Below the pieces are notes generated by a model. That model did not search any database. It was given only the letters and a program-made list of their open reading frames with translations, and was not told where the DNA came from. Position numbers and translations under genes: made by a program. A stretch of 64,000 nucleotides of DNA from Ideonella benzenivorans (GTDB taxonomy: Bacteria; Pseudomonadota; Gammaproteobacteria; Burkholderiales; Burkholderiaceae_C): contig NZ_JAGWCB010000008.1 in assembly GCF_020387415.1 (NCBI RefSeq), positions 481,183-545,182 on the forward strand, read 5' to 3'. Shown in pieces: positions 16,431-28,116 of this stretch (the first letter of the stretch is position 1; every line of letters starts with the position of its first letter).

Positions 16431-17090
16431 TCAGAACTCCGCTTCGAGCTCGTCGATCTCGTCGGGCTCCTGCTGGGCCGCCGCCGTCCATTCCTGCAGT
16501 TCGGACATGGCCAGCACCCGCTCACAGTAGGCGGCACACACGGGGTCCTCGACCCGGACGTCGTAGGTCTTCAGGCGGGTCACCACTGGGGCGTACATCG
16601 CATCGGCCATGCCGCGGTCTGCGCCAAACAGCCAGGGGCCGCCATAGGTGTCCAGGCAACTGCGCCAGATCTCCAGCACATGCTGGATGTCGGCCTGGGC
16701 CCGGCTCCAGACCTTGAAGCCCGGGAAGTGGCCCTTCAGGTTCATCGGCAGGGCCGAGCGCAGCGAGACGAAGCCGGAGTGCATCTCGCCGCAGATGGCG
16801 CGGCAGTGCGCGCGGGCGGCCCGGTCGGCGGGCAACAGCCCCGCCTTGGGCTTGACCTCGTGCAGGTACTCGGCAATCGCCAGCGTGTCCCACACCCGGA
16901 TGCCGTTGTGCTGCAGGCAAGGCACCAGGATGCTGGGCGCCAGCAGCAGCATCTCGGCCTTCGCATTCGGGTCGTCGGCCGGCACCATCACCTCTTCGAA
17001 AGGCAGGCCGGCGAACCGGGCGAGCAGCCAGCCCCGCAGGGACCAGGACGAGTAGTTCTTGCTGCTCAGCGTCAGGGTGGTCTTGGACAT
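16431..17090 (-). CDS. Glutathione S-transferase family protein
   Basis: 219 residues. The N-terminal thioredoxin-like domain (about 1-80) contains SSKNYSSWSLRGWLL, where a serine after NYS is the usual catalytic position, and the cis-proline strand ILVPCL, with WDTLAIAEYL completing the glutathione site. The C-terminal helical domain holds FGADRGMADAMYAPV, the conserved folding motif. ATG at 17090 has a GAGGAGA ribosome site upstream. The last residues are strongly acidic. The specific substrate cannot be read from sequence. It is divergent from phaZ across 101 bases. Confidence 0.9.
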   Translation of the reverse strand: MSKTTLTLSSKNYSSWSLRGWLLARFAGLPFEEVMVPADDPNAKAEMLLLAPSILVPCLQHNGIRVWDTLAIAEYLHEVKPKAGLLPADRAARAHCRAICGEMHSGFVSLRSALPMNLKGHFPGFKVWSRAQADIQHVLEIWRSCLDTYGGPWLFGADRGMADAMYAPVVTRLKTYDVRVEDPVCAAYCERVLAMSELQEWTAAAQQEPDEIDELEAEF

Positions 17091-17191
17091 CCGGTGTCTC
17101 CTCGGTAGGGGACGTGGTGCAAGTGCTGTGCCCGTGTCGGGCCGGCCCACCGGCCCGTTCGGATGGCCCGCAACTTGCCTGAGCCCGCCTC

Positions 17192-18469
17192 ATGAAGACC
17201 TCTGCCCTGCCCTCCCCGCACGGCTGGCTCTACAGCGGCTACCAGATGCAGAGCGACTGGCTGACCCCGCTGCAGACCGGTGCCCGTTGGTCCTCGGATT
17301 GGCTGGACGGCTGGGACCGCCAACTCGGGCTGCCGCCGTTGTGGCGCTCCTGGGGCGCGGCGCTGGAGGTCTTCTCCCGCCTGCGCCTGTCCCACCGGCG
17401 ACCGGATTTCGGCATCCGCCAGGTCAGCGCGCCCCAGGGTGAGTCAGAACAAGCCATTCCTGTGCATGAGCGCACGGTGCTGCGCCGCCCCTTTGCCAGC
17501 CTGGTGCATTTCCGCCGCGATGACCTGGATGCACGGGCGCAGGCCCCGTTGCCCCGGGTGCTGGTGGTGGCACCGCTGTCGGGCCATTTCGCCACCCTGC
17601 TGGTGGACACAGTGCGCACCCTGCTGCAGGACCACGATGTCTACATCACCGACTGGCACAACGCCCGCGACGTGCCGCTGCGGGCCGGCCGCTTCGGCCT
17701 GGACGAGTACGTCGAGCAGGTGATCGACTTCATCCAGTTCCTCGGTCCCGACACCCATCTGCTGGCCGTCTGCCAACCCTGCGTGCCCACGCTGGCCGCC
17801 GTGGCCCTGATGGCCCAGCGCAACGACCCGGCGCAGCCCCGCAGCATGACGCTGATGGCCGGCCCGATCGACACGCGCATCAACCCGACCCAGGTCAACG
17901 AACTGGCCACCTCGAAGCCCATCGAATGGTTCGAGCAGAACCTGATCTCGCGCGTGCCGCTGCGCTACCCCGGGGCCATGCGCCGGGTCTACCCCGGCTT
18001 CCTGCAGCTCACCGCCTTCATGAGCATGAACCCGGACCGGCACCGCCAGGCCTTCGTCGGCCTGTACAAGGCCCAGATGGCCGGCGACGACAGCAAGGCC
18101 GAGGTCACCCGCCGCTTCTACGACGAGTACTTTGCCGTCAACGACCTGCCGGCCGAGTTCTACCTGGAAACGGTGGCCAAGGTGTTCCAGACCTGGGATC
18201 TGGCCCGGGGAGAACTCGTCGTGCATGGCGAAAAGGTGGACACCGGCGCCATCCGCAAGACCGCCTTGTTCACGGTGGAGGGGGAACGCGACGACATCTG
18301 CGCCGTCGGGCAGACGGTGGCCGCCCACGATCTGTGCCCCGGCATCCGCCCCTACATGAAGGCCCACCACGTCCAACTGGGCGTGGGCCACTACGGCGTC
18401 TTCAGCGGCAGCCGCTGGCAGCGGCAGATCTACCCCCGCGTGCGGGAGTTGATCCACAGCCACAGCTGA
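17192..18469 (+). CDS. phaZ: Intracellular polyhydroxyalkanoate (PHB) depolymerase
   Basis: 425 residues, close to the roughly 419 of Cupriavidus PhaZ1. The enzyme degrades stored polyhydroxybutyrate granules to hydroxyacyl units. Family marks are the N-terminal LYSGYQMQSDWL, PLSGHFATLLVDTVRTLL, the nucleophile elbow with cysteine C194 in AVCQPCVP (intracellular depolymerases use Cys instead of Ser), the aspartate loop VEGERDDIC, and GVGHYGVFSG with the catalytic histidine near the C terminus. No signal peptide is seen, as expected. Its presence implies a PHA-storing cell. It ends one base before the convergent MFS gene. Confidence 0.94.
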   Translation: MKTSALPSPHGWLYSGYQMQSDWLTPLQTGARWSSDWLDGWDRQLGLPPLWRSWGAALEVFSRLRLSHRRPDFGIRQVSAPQGESEQAIPVHERTVLRRPFASLVHFRRDDLDARAQAPLPRVLVVAPLSGHFATLLVDTVRTLLQDHDVYITDWHNARDVPLRAGRFGLDEYVEQVIDFIQFLGPDTHLLAVCQPCVPTLAAVALMAQRNDPAQPRSMTLMAGPIDTRINPTQVNELATSKPIEWFEQNLISRVPLRYPGAMRRVYPGFLQLTAFMSMNPDRHRQAFVGLYKAQMAGDDSKAEVTRRFYDEYFAVNDLPAEFYLETVAKVFQTWDLARGELVVHGEKVDTGAIRKTALFTVEGERDDICAVGQTVAAHDLCPGIRPYMKAHHVQLGVGHYGVFSGSRWQRQIYPRVRELIHSHS

Positions 18470-18470
18470 A

Positions 18471-19733
18471 TCAGCCCCCGCGGCGGGCCACGATGCCCCG
18501 CCCCACGGCCGAAGCGACCACCACACCCAGCAGCAGCATCCCGGCCGAGCCCAGGAAGACCGCGCCCGGCCAGTGGTGGTCCATCAGCGCGCCAAACGCG
18601 GGCGCGGCCAGCGCAAAGCCCAGGTCCAGGCCCGAGTACACCAGGCCGTAGACCCGGCCGGTGGCGCCGGCGGGGGCGGCCTGGCGGATCAGCATGTCGC
18701 GCGAGGGACCGGCCAAGCCGGTGCCGAAGCCAGCCGCCGCCGCGCCCAGGGCCGCGGGCCAGGCCGGCAGCCAGCCGGTGCCCGCCAGCGCCAGCAGCAC
18801 CGCCGCCAGCATCATCGCGGCGGCGATGTTGCGCTCCAGCCGCTCGGTGCGGGTCAGCAGAAAGCCACCCAGCACCATGCCCACCGCGCCGCAGAGCATG
18901 TAGCCCGTCACGACGAAGGCCGTGCGCTCCAGGGGCAGGCCGTACAGCATCGTCAGCGCCGGACTGGCAAAGCTCTGCACCGCCGCCAGCGCGGCCGTGG
19001 TGAAGAAAAAGAACGAGAAGCACAGCCACACCGACGGCAGCCGCAGAAAGGCCAGCGGATGCTCGCGGTCCTGCGCCGTCGGTCCGGCCGGGGTTCGGGC
19101 CGGGGTCGCGGTCGGGACACGGTCATCCAGCAGATCCCGCTGCCAGACCACCAGCGCCAGCACCCCCAGAGCCACCAACGCCATGCCCACATAGGCGGCA
19201 CGCCAGTTGCCGAAAACCGTGGCCAGGCCGATGCTGAACACCGGTGCGGCCGCCCAGCCCAGGTTGCCGGTGAGGCCATGGACGGAAAAGGCATGCCCCA
19301 GGTTGCGCGGCGACACCCGTTTGTTGAGGATGGTGAAGTCCACCGGATGGAACGGCGCATTGCCCAGGCCGGCGAAGATCGCCGCCAGGGCCAGCCCCGC
19401 CATGCCATGGGCATTGGCGGCTGCCAGCGAAGCGGCCACGAAGCTGCTCAATGCCGCCCACAGCACCGGCCGCGCCCCAACACGGTCGACCAGAAAGCCC
19501 GCCAGTGCCTGGCCGATGCCCGAGACCACGAAGAAGGTCGTGACCAGCAGGCCCAGTTCGGCATAGCTGAAACCGAATTCCCGGATGAAGGCCGGGAACA
19601 GCGGCGGCAGCAGCAGGTGAAAGAAGTGCGAGGTGCCGTGGGCCAGGCCGATCAGGCCGATGATGCGGACGTCCTGGCGCGGCGCGTCCGGGCGGTCCGG
19701 GGCGGCACCGGGGTTCAGGGTGGTGGTGGTCAT
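18471..19733 (-). CDS. MFS transporter (Fsr-like)
   Basis: 420 residues with about twelve membrane helices. The start HGTSHFFHLLLPPLFPAF and the loop DRVGARPVLW between helices 2 and 3 place it in the major facilitator superfamily, closest by eye to fosmidomycin-resistance (Fsr)-type efflux proteins. A cytosolic loop after helix 6 is rich in Thr/Pro/Arg. ATG at 19733 is used; an ATG three codons upstream (19742) is equally possible. It is divergent from an AraC-type regulator 80 bases away, which probably controls it. The substrate is unknown. Confidence 0.85.
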   Translation of the reverse strand: MTTTTLNPGAAPDRPDAPRQDVRIIGLIGLAHGTSHFFHLLLPPLFPAFIREFGFSYAELGLLVTTFFVVSGIGQALAGFLVDRVGARPVLWAALSSFVAASLAAANAHGMAGLALAAIFAGLGNAPFHPVDFTILNKRVSPRNLGHAFSVHGLTGNLGWAAAPVFSIGLATVFGNWRAAYVGMALVALGVLALVVWQRDLLDDRVPTATPARTPAGPTAQDREHPLAFLRLPSVWLCFSFFFFTTAALAAVQSFASPALTMLYGLPLERTAFVVTGYMLCGAVGMVLGGFLLTRTERLERNIAAAMMLAAVLLALAGTGWLPAWPAALGAAAAGFGTGLAGPSRDMLIRQAAPAGATGRVYGLVYSGLDLGFALAAPAFGALMDHHWPGAVFLGSAGMLLLGVVVASAVGRGIVARRGG

Positions 19734-19813
19734 GGCCGCCATGGTGGCAGCACTGCCACGGCAAAGTGGCGATACTGGGCCAACTTCTGTCGAAATCCAG
19801 CCAAGCCCCCGCC

Positions 19814-20677
19814 ATGGCCCTGTCGCCTCGTCCCGACCGCCGGACCAGCCTGCCCCCGCTGGATCCCCAACGTTTTGCGCCCACGCCGGCCCGGCCGCTG
19901 CGCGCCAAGGCCCGGCCCCTGGCGCGGCAGGCCGACATCCAGCCGCACCAGCACGATTGGGCCCAGTTGGTCTTCTCGCTCGACGGCACGCTGCGCGCCA
20001 GCACGCTGCGCCCCGACGGCAGCGGCACCAGCTACCTGGTGCCGCCATCCCAGGCGGTGTGGATTCCGCCCGGGCGCATCCACACCGTCACCGCGGTGGA
20101 ACGGGTCGAGCTGCGCACGCTCTACCTGGCCACCCCGGCCAGCCCGCTCGGTGCGGCGGCGCCCGCCGAACGCGATGCCTGGCGGGAGGGCCGGGTGCTG
20201 GCCGTCAGTCCGTTGCTGCGGGAGTTGGTCCAGGCCCTGGCGGTGCTGTCCGAACGATCCAGCCTGCGTCCGGGTGAACAGGCGCGCGAACAGGCCCTGG
20301 CCCTGCTGGTGCGCGACGAGCTGATCCAGGCCCGCCCCGTGCCCCTGGGCTTGGCCCTGCCGGGCGAGCGGCGGCTGCGCCGGCTGTGTGAACAGATGCT
20401 GGCCCAGCCCGGGCGCCACGCCGACCTGGCCGGGTGGGCCGGCGAGGTCGCGGCCAGTCCACGCACCCTGGCCCGCTTGTTTCGGGAGCACCTCGGCACC
20501 ACCTTCGGTCAATGGCGCCAGCAACTGCTGCTGGCCCAGGCCCTGACCCTGGCCGCACGCGGCCAGTCCATGCACCTGATCGCCGCCGAGCTGGGCTACC
20601 GCAGCCCCAGCGCCTTTGGTGCCATGGTCAAGCGCATGGTGGGCCAGCCCCCGGGGCAGTTCCTGGCCCGCGCCTGA
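19814..20677 (+). CDS. AraC-family regulator with N-terminal cupin domain
   Basis: 287 residues. The N-terminal cupin (about 45-125) carries QPHQHDWAQLVFSLDG and VWIPPGRIH, which could bind a small ligand or metal. The C-terminal AraC DNA-binding domain (about 185-285) has two helix-turn-helix units, with ASPRTLARLFREHLG and AAELGYRSPSAFGAMVKR. The layout matches the NimR/YeaM type, whose E. coli member controls a neighbouring MFS efflux gene. Its divergent MFS neighbour suggests the same arrangement. ATG at 19814 is chosen over an upstream GTG at 19766. Confidence 0.85.
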   Translation: MALSPRPDRRTSLPPLDPQRFAPTPARPLRAKARPLARQADIQPHQHDWAQLVFSLDGTLRASTLRPDGSGTSYLVPPSQAVWIPPGRIHTVTAVERVELRTLYLATPASPLGAAAPAERDAWREGRVLAVSPLLRELVQALAVLSERSSLRPGEQAREQALALLVRDELIQARPVPLGLALPGERRLRRLCEQMLAQPGRHADLAGWAGEVAASPRTLARLFREHLGTTFGQWRQQLLLAQALTLAARGQSMHLIAAELGYRSPSAFGAMVKRMVGQPPGQFLARA

Positions 20678-20729
20678 GCCAGAGGCCCTGCCCGCCAACC
20701 CTGCACACCAACGAACCTAAAATCCTGCC

Positions 20730-21842
20730 ATGAGCGAAGTTCAGTTCGACTACACCCGCCAGGACGCCAGCGGCGCCAGCTGCACCGCCCACGCCTGGGC
20801 CAAGGTGCCCGCCCCGCTGACGCCCGCGCAGCGGGACGACCTCAAGCAGCGCGCTGCCGCCCTGCTGAAGGCCCGCAACGCGGTGCTGGTGGCCCACTAC
20901 TACGTGGACGGCGACCTGCAGGACCTGGCCCTGGAGACCGGCGGCTGCGTGGCCGACTCGCTGGAGATGGCGCGCTTCGGCCGTGACCACGCCGCCCAGA
21001 CCCTGGTGGTGGCCGGCGTGCGCTTCATGGGCGAATCGGCCAAGATCCTCTCGCCCGGCAAGACGGTGCTGATGCCCGACCTGGACGCCACCTGCTCGCT
21101 GGACCTGGGCTGCCCGCCCGAGGACTTCGCCGCCTTCTGCGACGCCCACCCCGACCGCCAGGTCGTGGTCTATGCCAACACCAGCGCCGCGGTGAAGGCC
21201 CGCGCCGACTGGATGGTGACCAGCTCCTGCGCGCTGGCCATCGTGCGCCACCTGAAGGAACAAGGCCAGAAGATCCTCTGGGCGCCGGACCGCCACCTGG
21301 GCCGCTACATCCAGGAAGAAACCGGCGCCGACATGCTGCTGTGGAACGGCGCCTGCATCGTGCACGACGAGTTCAAGGGCCTGGAGTTGGAGCTGCTGAA
21401 AGCCCAGCACCCCGACGCGCTGGTGCTGGTGCACCCCGAATCTCCGCGCAGCGTGGTGCAGCTGGCCGACGTGGTGGGCTCCACCTCGCAGATGCTCAAT
21501 GCGGTGATCCACGGCAGCGCCAAGGAATACATCGTCGCCACCGACAACCTGATCATGCACCGCATGCGCCAGCTGGCGCCGGGCAAGGTGCTGATCGAGG
21601 CCCCCACCGCCGGCAACAGCGCCACCTGCAAGAGCTGCGCGCACTGCCCCTGGATGGCCATGAACGGCCTGCAAGGCGTGGTGGACTGCCTGGAGCGCGG
21701 CGTGGGCGAGATCACCGTCGATGCAGCCACCGGCGAGCAGGCGGTGCATTGCATCACCCGCATGCTGGATTTCGTCGCCGCTCACCCCTCGGCCCTGGCG
21801 CCCAAGGTGCAGGGCATGGTCCGCGGCATCGGCGCCGCCTGA
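20730..21842 (+). CDS. nadA: Quinolinate synthase A
   Basis: 370 residues. NadA condenses iminoaspartate with dihydroxyacetone phosphate to quinolinate using a [4Fe-4S] cluster, the second step of de novo NAD synthesis. Family marks are [28 protein letters not shown], the cluster cysteine in [17 protein letters not shown], and a C-terminal [13 protein letters not shown] carrying further cysteines. It is followed after 20 bases by nadC and lies near nadB. About 52 bases separate it from the upstream AraC gene; a TAAAAT box at 20718-20723 is a possible -10. Confidence 0.95.
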   Translation: MSEVQFDYTRQDASGASCTAHAWAKVPAPLTPAQRDDLKQRAAALLKARNAVLVAHYYVDGDLQDLALETGGCVADSLEMARFGRDHAAQTLVVAGVRFMGESAKILSPGKTVLMPDLDATCSLDLGCPPEDFAAFCDAHPDRQVVVYANTSAAVKARADWMVTSSCALAIVRHLKEQGQKILWAPDRHLGRYIQEETGADMLLWNGACIVHDEFKGLELELLKAQHPDALVLVHPESPRSVVQLADVVGSTSQMLNAVIHGSAKEYIVATDNLIMHRMRQLAPGKVLIEAPTAGNSATCKSCAHCPWMAMNGLQGVVDCLERGVGEITVDAATGEQAVHCITRMLDFVAAHPSALAPKVQGMVRGIGAA

Positions 21843-21862
21843 ACCCGAGGCCCTCTTTCCCG

Positions 21863-22735
21863 ATGTACGACCACGACGAAACCCTGGAAGAAGCCCGCGC
21901 GCGCAACGTGCGCGACGCGCTGTTCGAAGACATCGGCCGCGCCGACTGGACGGGGCTCTTGGTGCCGGCCGGCCGCCGGGTGGCGGCCCGTGTCACCGTG
22001 CGGGAAGATGCCGTGCTCTGCGGCCGCGACTGGTTCGCGGCCTGTCTGGCCACGCTGGACCCAGCCGCCACGGTGCAGTGGCATTACGCCGAGGGCGATC
22101 GCATGGCCGCCAACACCCCGGTGTGCGAGATCCAGGCCGACGCCCGCGCCCTGCTCTCGGCCGAGCGGCCGGCGCTGAACTTCCTGCAGCTGCTCTCGGG
22201 CACCGCCAGCATCACCCGCCGGCATGTGGAGGCGATCGAGGGTGCCTCGCCCAACCCGCGCGGCTGCGCGGTGCTGGACACCCGCAAAACCCTGCCCGGT
22301 CTGCGCCAGGCGCAAAAGTACGCGGTGCGGGTGGGTGGCGGCCAGAACCAACGCCTGGCGCTGTGGCACGGCATCCTGATCAAGGAGAACCACATCGCCG
22401 CGGCCGGCGGCATCCCGCAGGTGCTCCAAGCTGCCGCCGAGCTGAACGCCGGGGTGGAGATCCAGATCGAGGTGGAAAGCCTGGCCCAGTTGCAGGAAGC
22501 CCTGGACCACGGCGCCACCAGCGTGCTGCTGGACAATTTCAGCCTCGAGATGATGCGCGAGGCCGTGACCTTGACCGCTGGCCGTGCCTTGCTGGAAGCC
22601 TCGGGCGGCGTGACGCTGGACGGCCTGCGCGCCATCGCCGCCACCGGGGTGGACCGCATCTCCGTCGGCAAGCTCACCAAGGACGTGGTGGCCACCGACT
22701 ACTCGATGCGGGTGCTGGATCGACTGACAGCGTGA
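21863..22735 (+). CDS. nadC: Nicotinate-nucleotide pyrophosphorylase (carboxylating)
   Basis: 290 residues, normal for NadC. It turns quinolinate and PRPP into nicotinate mononucleotide with loss of CO2. Visible are AALNFLQL-type packing around SAERPALNFLQLLSGTA, the active-site segment VLDTRKTLPGLRQAQKYAVRVGGG, KENHIAAAGG and the phosphate-binding ASGGVTLDGLRAIAATGVD near the C terminus. ATG at 21863 lies 20 bases after nadA, so the two are probably one operon. A strong terminator follows at 22757. Confidence 0.95.
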   Translation: MYDHDETLEEARARNVRDALFEDIGRADWTGLLVPAGRRVAARVTVREDAVLCGRDWFAACLATLDPAATVQWHYAEGDRMAANTPVCEIQADARALLSAERPALNFLQLLSGTASITRRHVEAIEGASPNPRGCAVLDTRKTLPGLRQAQKYAVRVGGGQNQRLALWHGILIKENHIAAAGGIPQVLQAAAELNAGVEIQIEVESLAQLQEALDHGATSVLLDNFSLEMMREAVTLTAGRALLEASGGVTLDGLRAIAATGVDRISVGKLTKDVVATDYSMRVLDRLTA

Positions 22736-22756
22736 GACGGCACTGACGCGGTGATG

Positions 22757-22781
22757 AAGGCCCGCCCTGGCGGGCCTTTTT
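22757..22781 (+). terminator. Intrinsic terminator after nadC
   Basis: The stem AAGGCCCGCC pairs with GGCGGGCCTT across a tiny loop and is followed by a run of T. It ends the nadA-nadC unit. Confidence 0.85.
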
Positions 22782-22820
22782 CACGCCCGGAGTCGGCCAG
22801 AACAAGGCAGACTCTCACCC

Positions 22821-23105
22821 ATGGACATCGCCTCGATCCACAACTGGTACGAAAAGGCCGTCTTCGCGACGGTCATGCAGCAGGCCCAGAACTTCCCTCA
22901 CCTGCTGGAGAACGACGACGCGCTGGCGGACATCGCCTGCGTGGCGTTGAACCGGCTGCCGCCGCGCTACATCCGCCACGACGTGGACCTGGCCTTCTTC
23001 CAGACCGAGCAGGAACGCACGGAGTCGGAGCGGGCGGTGGAAGAAGCCGTCGAATTCGCGATCGGCTTCGTCCAGGCCCGCAACGCGATGCGCGCCCGCC
23101 GCTGA
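22821..23105 (+). CDS. ComFB-domain protein (late competence development ComFB family)
   Basis: 94 residues. The pattern NWYEKAVFATVMQQA, then DIACVALNRLPPRYIRHDVDLAFF, is the ComFB domain. In Bacillus ComFB sits in a competence operon; in cyanobacteria ComFB-domain proteins have been reported to bind cyclic di-nucleotides. In proteobacteria they occur as small stand-alone genes of unclear role. The protein is acidic and has no membrane segment. It has its own unit between the nadC terminator and nadB, which converges with 6 bases between stops. A link to NAD synthesis is not shown by the sequence. Confidence 0.8.
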   Translation: MDIASIHNWYEKAVFATVMQQAQNFPHLLENDDALADIACVALNRLPPRYIRHDVDLAFFQTEQERTESERAVEEAVEFAIGFVQARNAMRARR

Positions 23106-23111
23106 ACGCGC

Positions 23112-24737
23112 TCAGCGGCTCCTGGCCTTGCGCGTCAGCACGGTCGGGAAGCTGACCGGCAGCGTGTGCGGGAAGTCGCGGCTGTAGTGCAGGCCGCGGC
23201 TTTCGTGCCGCATCAGGGCGGAGCGGACGATCAGCTCGGCGCTCACCACCAGATTGCGCAGCTCCAGCAGGTCGCGGCTGACGCGGAAGTTGGCGTAGTA
23301 GTCGTCGATCTCGTCCTTGAGCAGCTTGATGCGGTGCAGCGCCCGTTCCAGCCGACGGGTCGTGCGCACGATGCCGACGTAGTTCCACATCAGCAGGCGC
23401 AGCTCGTCCCAGTTGTGGGCGATCACCACCTGCTCATCGGCATCCTCCACCAGGCTTTCATCCCAGGCCGGCAGCTTGGGCAGCACCGGCTCAGCGGCCT
23501 GCAGGATGGCGTCCACGCAGCTGTGGCCCAGCACCACGCATTCCAGCAGCGAGTTGCTGGCCAGGCGGTTGGCGCCGTGCAGGCCGGTGTAGGTGGCCTC
23601 ACCCACCGCGTACAGGCCCGGCAGGTCGGTGCGGCCCGCCAGGTCGGTCACCACGCCACCGCAGGTGTAGTGCGCGGCCGGCACCACCGGGATGGGCTGG
23701 CGCGCGATGTCGATGCCCAGCTCCAGGCAGCGGGCGTAGATGGTCGGGAAGTGTTCCTTCAGGAAGGCCTCGCCCAGGTGGGTGGCGTCCAGCCACACAT
23801 GGTCCAGGCCATGCTTCTTCATCTCGAAGTCGATGGCGCGGGCCACGATGTCGCGCGGGGCCAGCTCGGCCCGGGCGTCGTGTTCGGGCATGAAGCGCAG
23901 GCCCCAGGGCGAACCGTCGGTCGAAGGCACGTTGGGCAGACGCAGCAGGCCGCCCTCGCCCCGCAGCGCCTCGGTGATCAGGAAGCTGCGCTCCTGCGGG
24001 TGGTACAGACAGGTCGGGTGGAACTGGATGAACTCCATGTTCGCCACCCGGCAGCCGGCCCGCCAGGCCATCGCGATGCCGTCGCCGGTCGAGGTCTCGG
24101 GGTTGCTGGTGTAGCGGTAGACCTTGCCCACCCCGCCGGTGGCCAGCACCACGGCCCGGGCCGGCAGGGTCTCCACCTTGCCGGTGTCGATGTCCAGCGC
24201 ATACACCCCGTGGCATTGCGGGCTGCCATCGGACTTTTTCACGTGCCGGTTGGTGATCAGGTCGACCGCCATCCAGCGCGCCCGCAACTCCACGTTCGGA
24301 TGGGCGCGCGCACGTGCCAGCAGGGCTTCATGGATGGCCTTGCCGGTGGCGTCGGCCGCGTGGGCGATGCGCCGCACTGCATGGCCGCCTTCCCGGGTCA
24401 GATGCAGCCCCAGCGGGCCGGCCGGGTCCGGCGAAAACGGCACGCCCTGGGCCACCAGCCACTCGATGGCCTGTGCGCTGTTCTGGGCGATGTAGCGCGC
24501 GGTGTGTTCATCCACCAGCCCGGCACCGGCCTCCTGGGTGTCGCGCACATGGGACTCGACGCTGTCGTCCGACCCCAGCACCCCCACGATACCCCCCTGG
24601 GCCCAGGCGGTGGCCGCCTCACCCAGATCGCGCTTGGCCAGCACGACCACCTTCTGGCCCTTTTCGGCCAGGTTCAGGGCCACCGTCAGGCCACCCAATC
24701 CGGCCCCGACGATCACCACCGGGTTTTCGCTCGTCAT
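23112..24737 (-). CDS. nadB: L-aspartate oxidase
   Basis: 541 residues. NadB oxidises L-aspartate to iminoaspartate with FAD, feeding NadA. The N-terminal dinucleotide fold VVIVGAGLGGLTVAL binds FAD. Further marks are AWAQGGIVGVLG, HTAGH-free but typical REGGHAVRRIAHAADATG, FIQFHPTCLY, the active-site HDARAELAPRDIVARAID and the FAD-binding ATYTGLHGANRLASNSLLE. The C-terminal helical domain contains RHESRGLHYSRDFP. ATG at 24737 is used; a GTG directly before it is possible. nadB lies near but opposite nadA-nadC, completing quinolinate synthesis in this locus. Confidence 0.95.
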   Translation of the reverse strand: MTSENPVVIVGAGLGGLTVALNLAEKGQKVVVLAKRDLGEAATAWAQGGIVGVLGSDDSVESHVRDTQEAGAGLVDEHTARYIAQNSAQAIEWLVAQGVPFSPDPAGPLGLHLTREGGHAVRRIAHAADATGKAIHEALLARARAHPNVELRARWMAVDLITNRHVKKSDGSPQCHGVYALDIDTGKVETLPARAVVLATGGVGKVYRYTSNPETSTGDGIAMAWRAGCRVANMEFIQFHPTCLYHPQERSFLITEALRGEGGLLRLPNVPSTDGSPWGLRFMPEHDARAELAPRDIVARAIDFEMKKHGLDHVWLDATHLGEAFLKEHFPTIYARCLELGIDIARQPIPVVPAAHYTCGGVVTDLAGRTDLPGLYAVGEATYTGLHGANRLASNSLLECVVLGHSCVDAILQAAEPVLPKLPAWDESLVEDADEQVVIAHNWDELRLLMWNYVGIVRTTRRLERALHRIKLLKDEIDDYYANFRVSRDLLELRNLVVSAELIVRSALMRHESRGLHYSRDFPHTLPVSFPTVLTRKARSR

Positions 24738-24840
24738 CACCCGTCCAACTCATCAAAGTGTCACATGACACCAAGGGGGATTCTACGAACTTGTGCCCGC
24801 CAGGGGGCGCCGTAGGCCATCCCTGTGAGCGCCCAGATGG

Positions 24841-24881
24841 CACACAGCCCGCAGGAGACTTGCGGCTCCCCGGGCTGTGTG
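24841..24881 (-). terminator. Hairpin after clpB
   Basis: CACACAGCCCG (24841-24851) pairs with CGGGCTGTGTG (24871-24881), an 11-bp stem, and the loop contains a nested GGAG/CTCC pair. It lies 34 bases after the clpB stop on the minus strand. There is no T run, so it may act as a transcript 3' end rather than a classic terminator. Confidence 0.45.
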
Positions 24882-24914
24882 TGGACACAGGGGCCGGCTC
24901 GCGACCCCTGAGGC

Positions 24915-27503
<2,589 letters not shown>

Positions 27504-27527
27504 GAATGTTTCCTCCGATTGCGAAGG

Positions 27528-27556
27528 CACATGGGCGCCGCCCCCGCGATTTCAAG
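27528..27556 (-). promoter_or_regulatory. Sigma-32 (RpoH) heat-shock promoter of clpB
   Basis: On the minus strand CTTGAAA (27556-27550) is followed after 14 bases by CCCATGTG (27535-27528), matching the sigma-32 consensus CTTGAAA, 11-16 bases, CCCCATnT. Transcription would begin near 27520, leaving a leader of about 17 bases with the GGAGGAA ribosome site. Confidence 0.75.
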
Positions 27557-27584
27557 AGGTTGACCGACATGGCCGGCCCACGAC

Positions 27585-27598
27585 TTGACTCACATCAA
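27585..27598. promoter_or_regulatory. FNR/CRP-like palindrome upstream of clpB
   Basis: TTGAC-TCAC-ATCAA has the two-half-site shape of FNR-type operators (TTGAT-N4-ATCAA) with one mismatch. It lies about 70 bases upstream of the predicted clpB transcript start and just beyond the end of the flavin reductase unit. Its use is unproven and it may be chance. Confidence 0.25.
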
Positions 27599-27633
27599 GC
27601 CAATCGAGTCGCCCGCGGCCCGGGGTGAGCCAT

Positions 27634-28116
27634 TCAGAGGATGTCGCCCAGCGCCCGGTAGCAGCCGGCGTGGTAGACCAGGGGCTCGCCCTCGCCCTGG
27701 TGCACCTGCAGCACCCGGCCGATGAAAAGGCGGTGGTCCCCGGCGACCTGCACACTCTCGCGGGCGCACTCGAAGCTGGCCAGGGCGTCCCGCAGCAGCG
27801 GCGCCTCGGTGAGGCCCTGTCCCCAGGCCCCCACCGCGAAACGGTCGCCGCTGCGGCCGGCAAAGGCCTGCGAGACGTCCATCTGCGTCTGCCCCAGCAC
27901 ATTCACCGTGAAATGCGCCGCCTGCTCGAACGCCGCCACGCTGGGGCTGGCGTTGCGCAGCGACCAGAGAATCAGGGCCGGCTCCAGCGACAGCGCGTTG
28001 AAGGAGTTGACGGTCAGGCCAATCGGGTCGCCCTCGGCCGTCCGACAGGTCACGATGGTGATGCCGGTCGTGAAGCGCCCCAGGGCGCCCCGCAGTTGCT
28101 TGGCGTCCAGGCTCAT
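27634..28116 (-). CDS. Flavin reductase domain protein
   Basis: 160 residues, a single flavin-reductase-like (split-barrel FMN-binding) domain. Marks are ALGRFTTGITIVTC near the N terminus, GLTVNSFNALSLEPALILWSL, where the S-F-N-A-L-S-L-E-P run lines the FMN site, and the C-terminal HLFIGRVL-like RLFIGRVLQVHQG. Such proteins reduce FMN or FAD with NAD(P)H, often for a partner monooxygenase. Its ATG overlaps the moaE stop (ATGA), so it is the last gene of the molybdopterin unit; the link to that pathway is unknown. Confidence 0.87.
   Translation of the reverse strand: MSLDAKQLRGALGRFTTGITIVTCRTAEGDPIGLTVNSFNALSLEPALILWSLRNASPSVAAFEQAAHFTVNVLGQTQMDVSQAFAGRSGDRFAVGAWGQGLTEAPLLRDALASFECARESVQVAGDHRLFIGRVLQVHQGEGEPLVYHAGCYRALGDIL

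Noticed and set aside
18471..20677. An exact match of the AraC-MFS pair to E. coli nimR-nimT
   Set aside because: The regulator has the same general layout, but the transporter looks closer to Fsr-type than to NimT/CynX-type proteins, so the name is not transferred.
22821..24737. Possible fusion or operon of the ComFB gene with nadB
   Set aside because: They are convergent, with only six bases between stops, so they cannot be cotranscribed.
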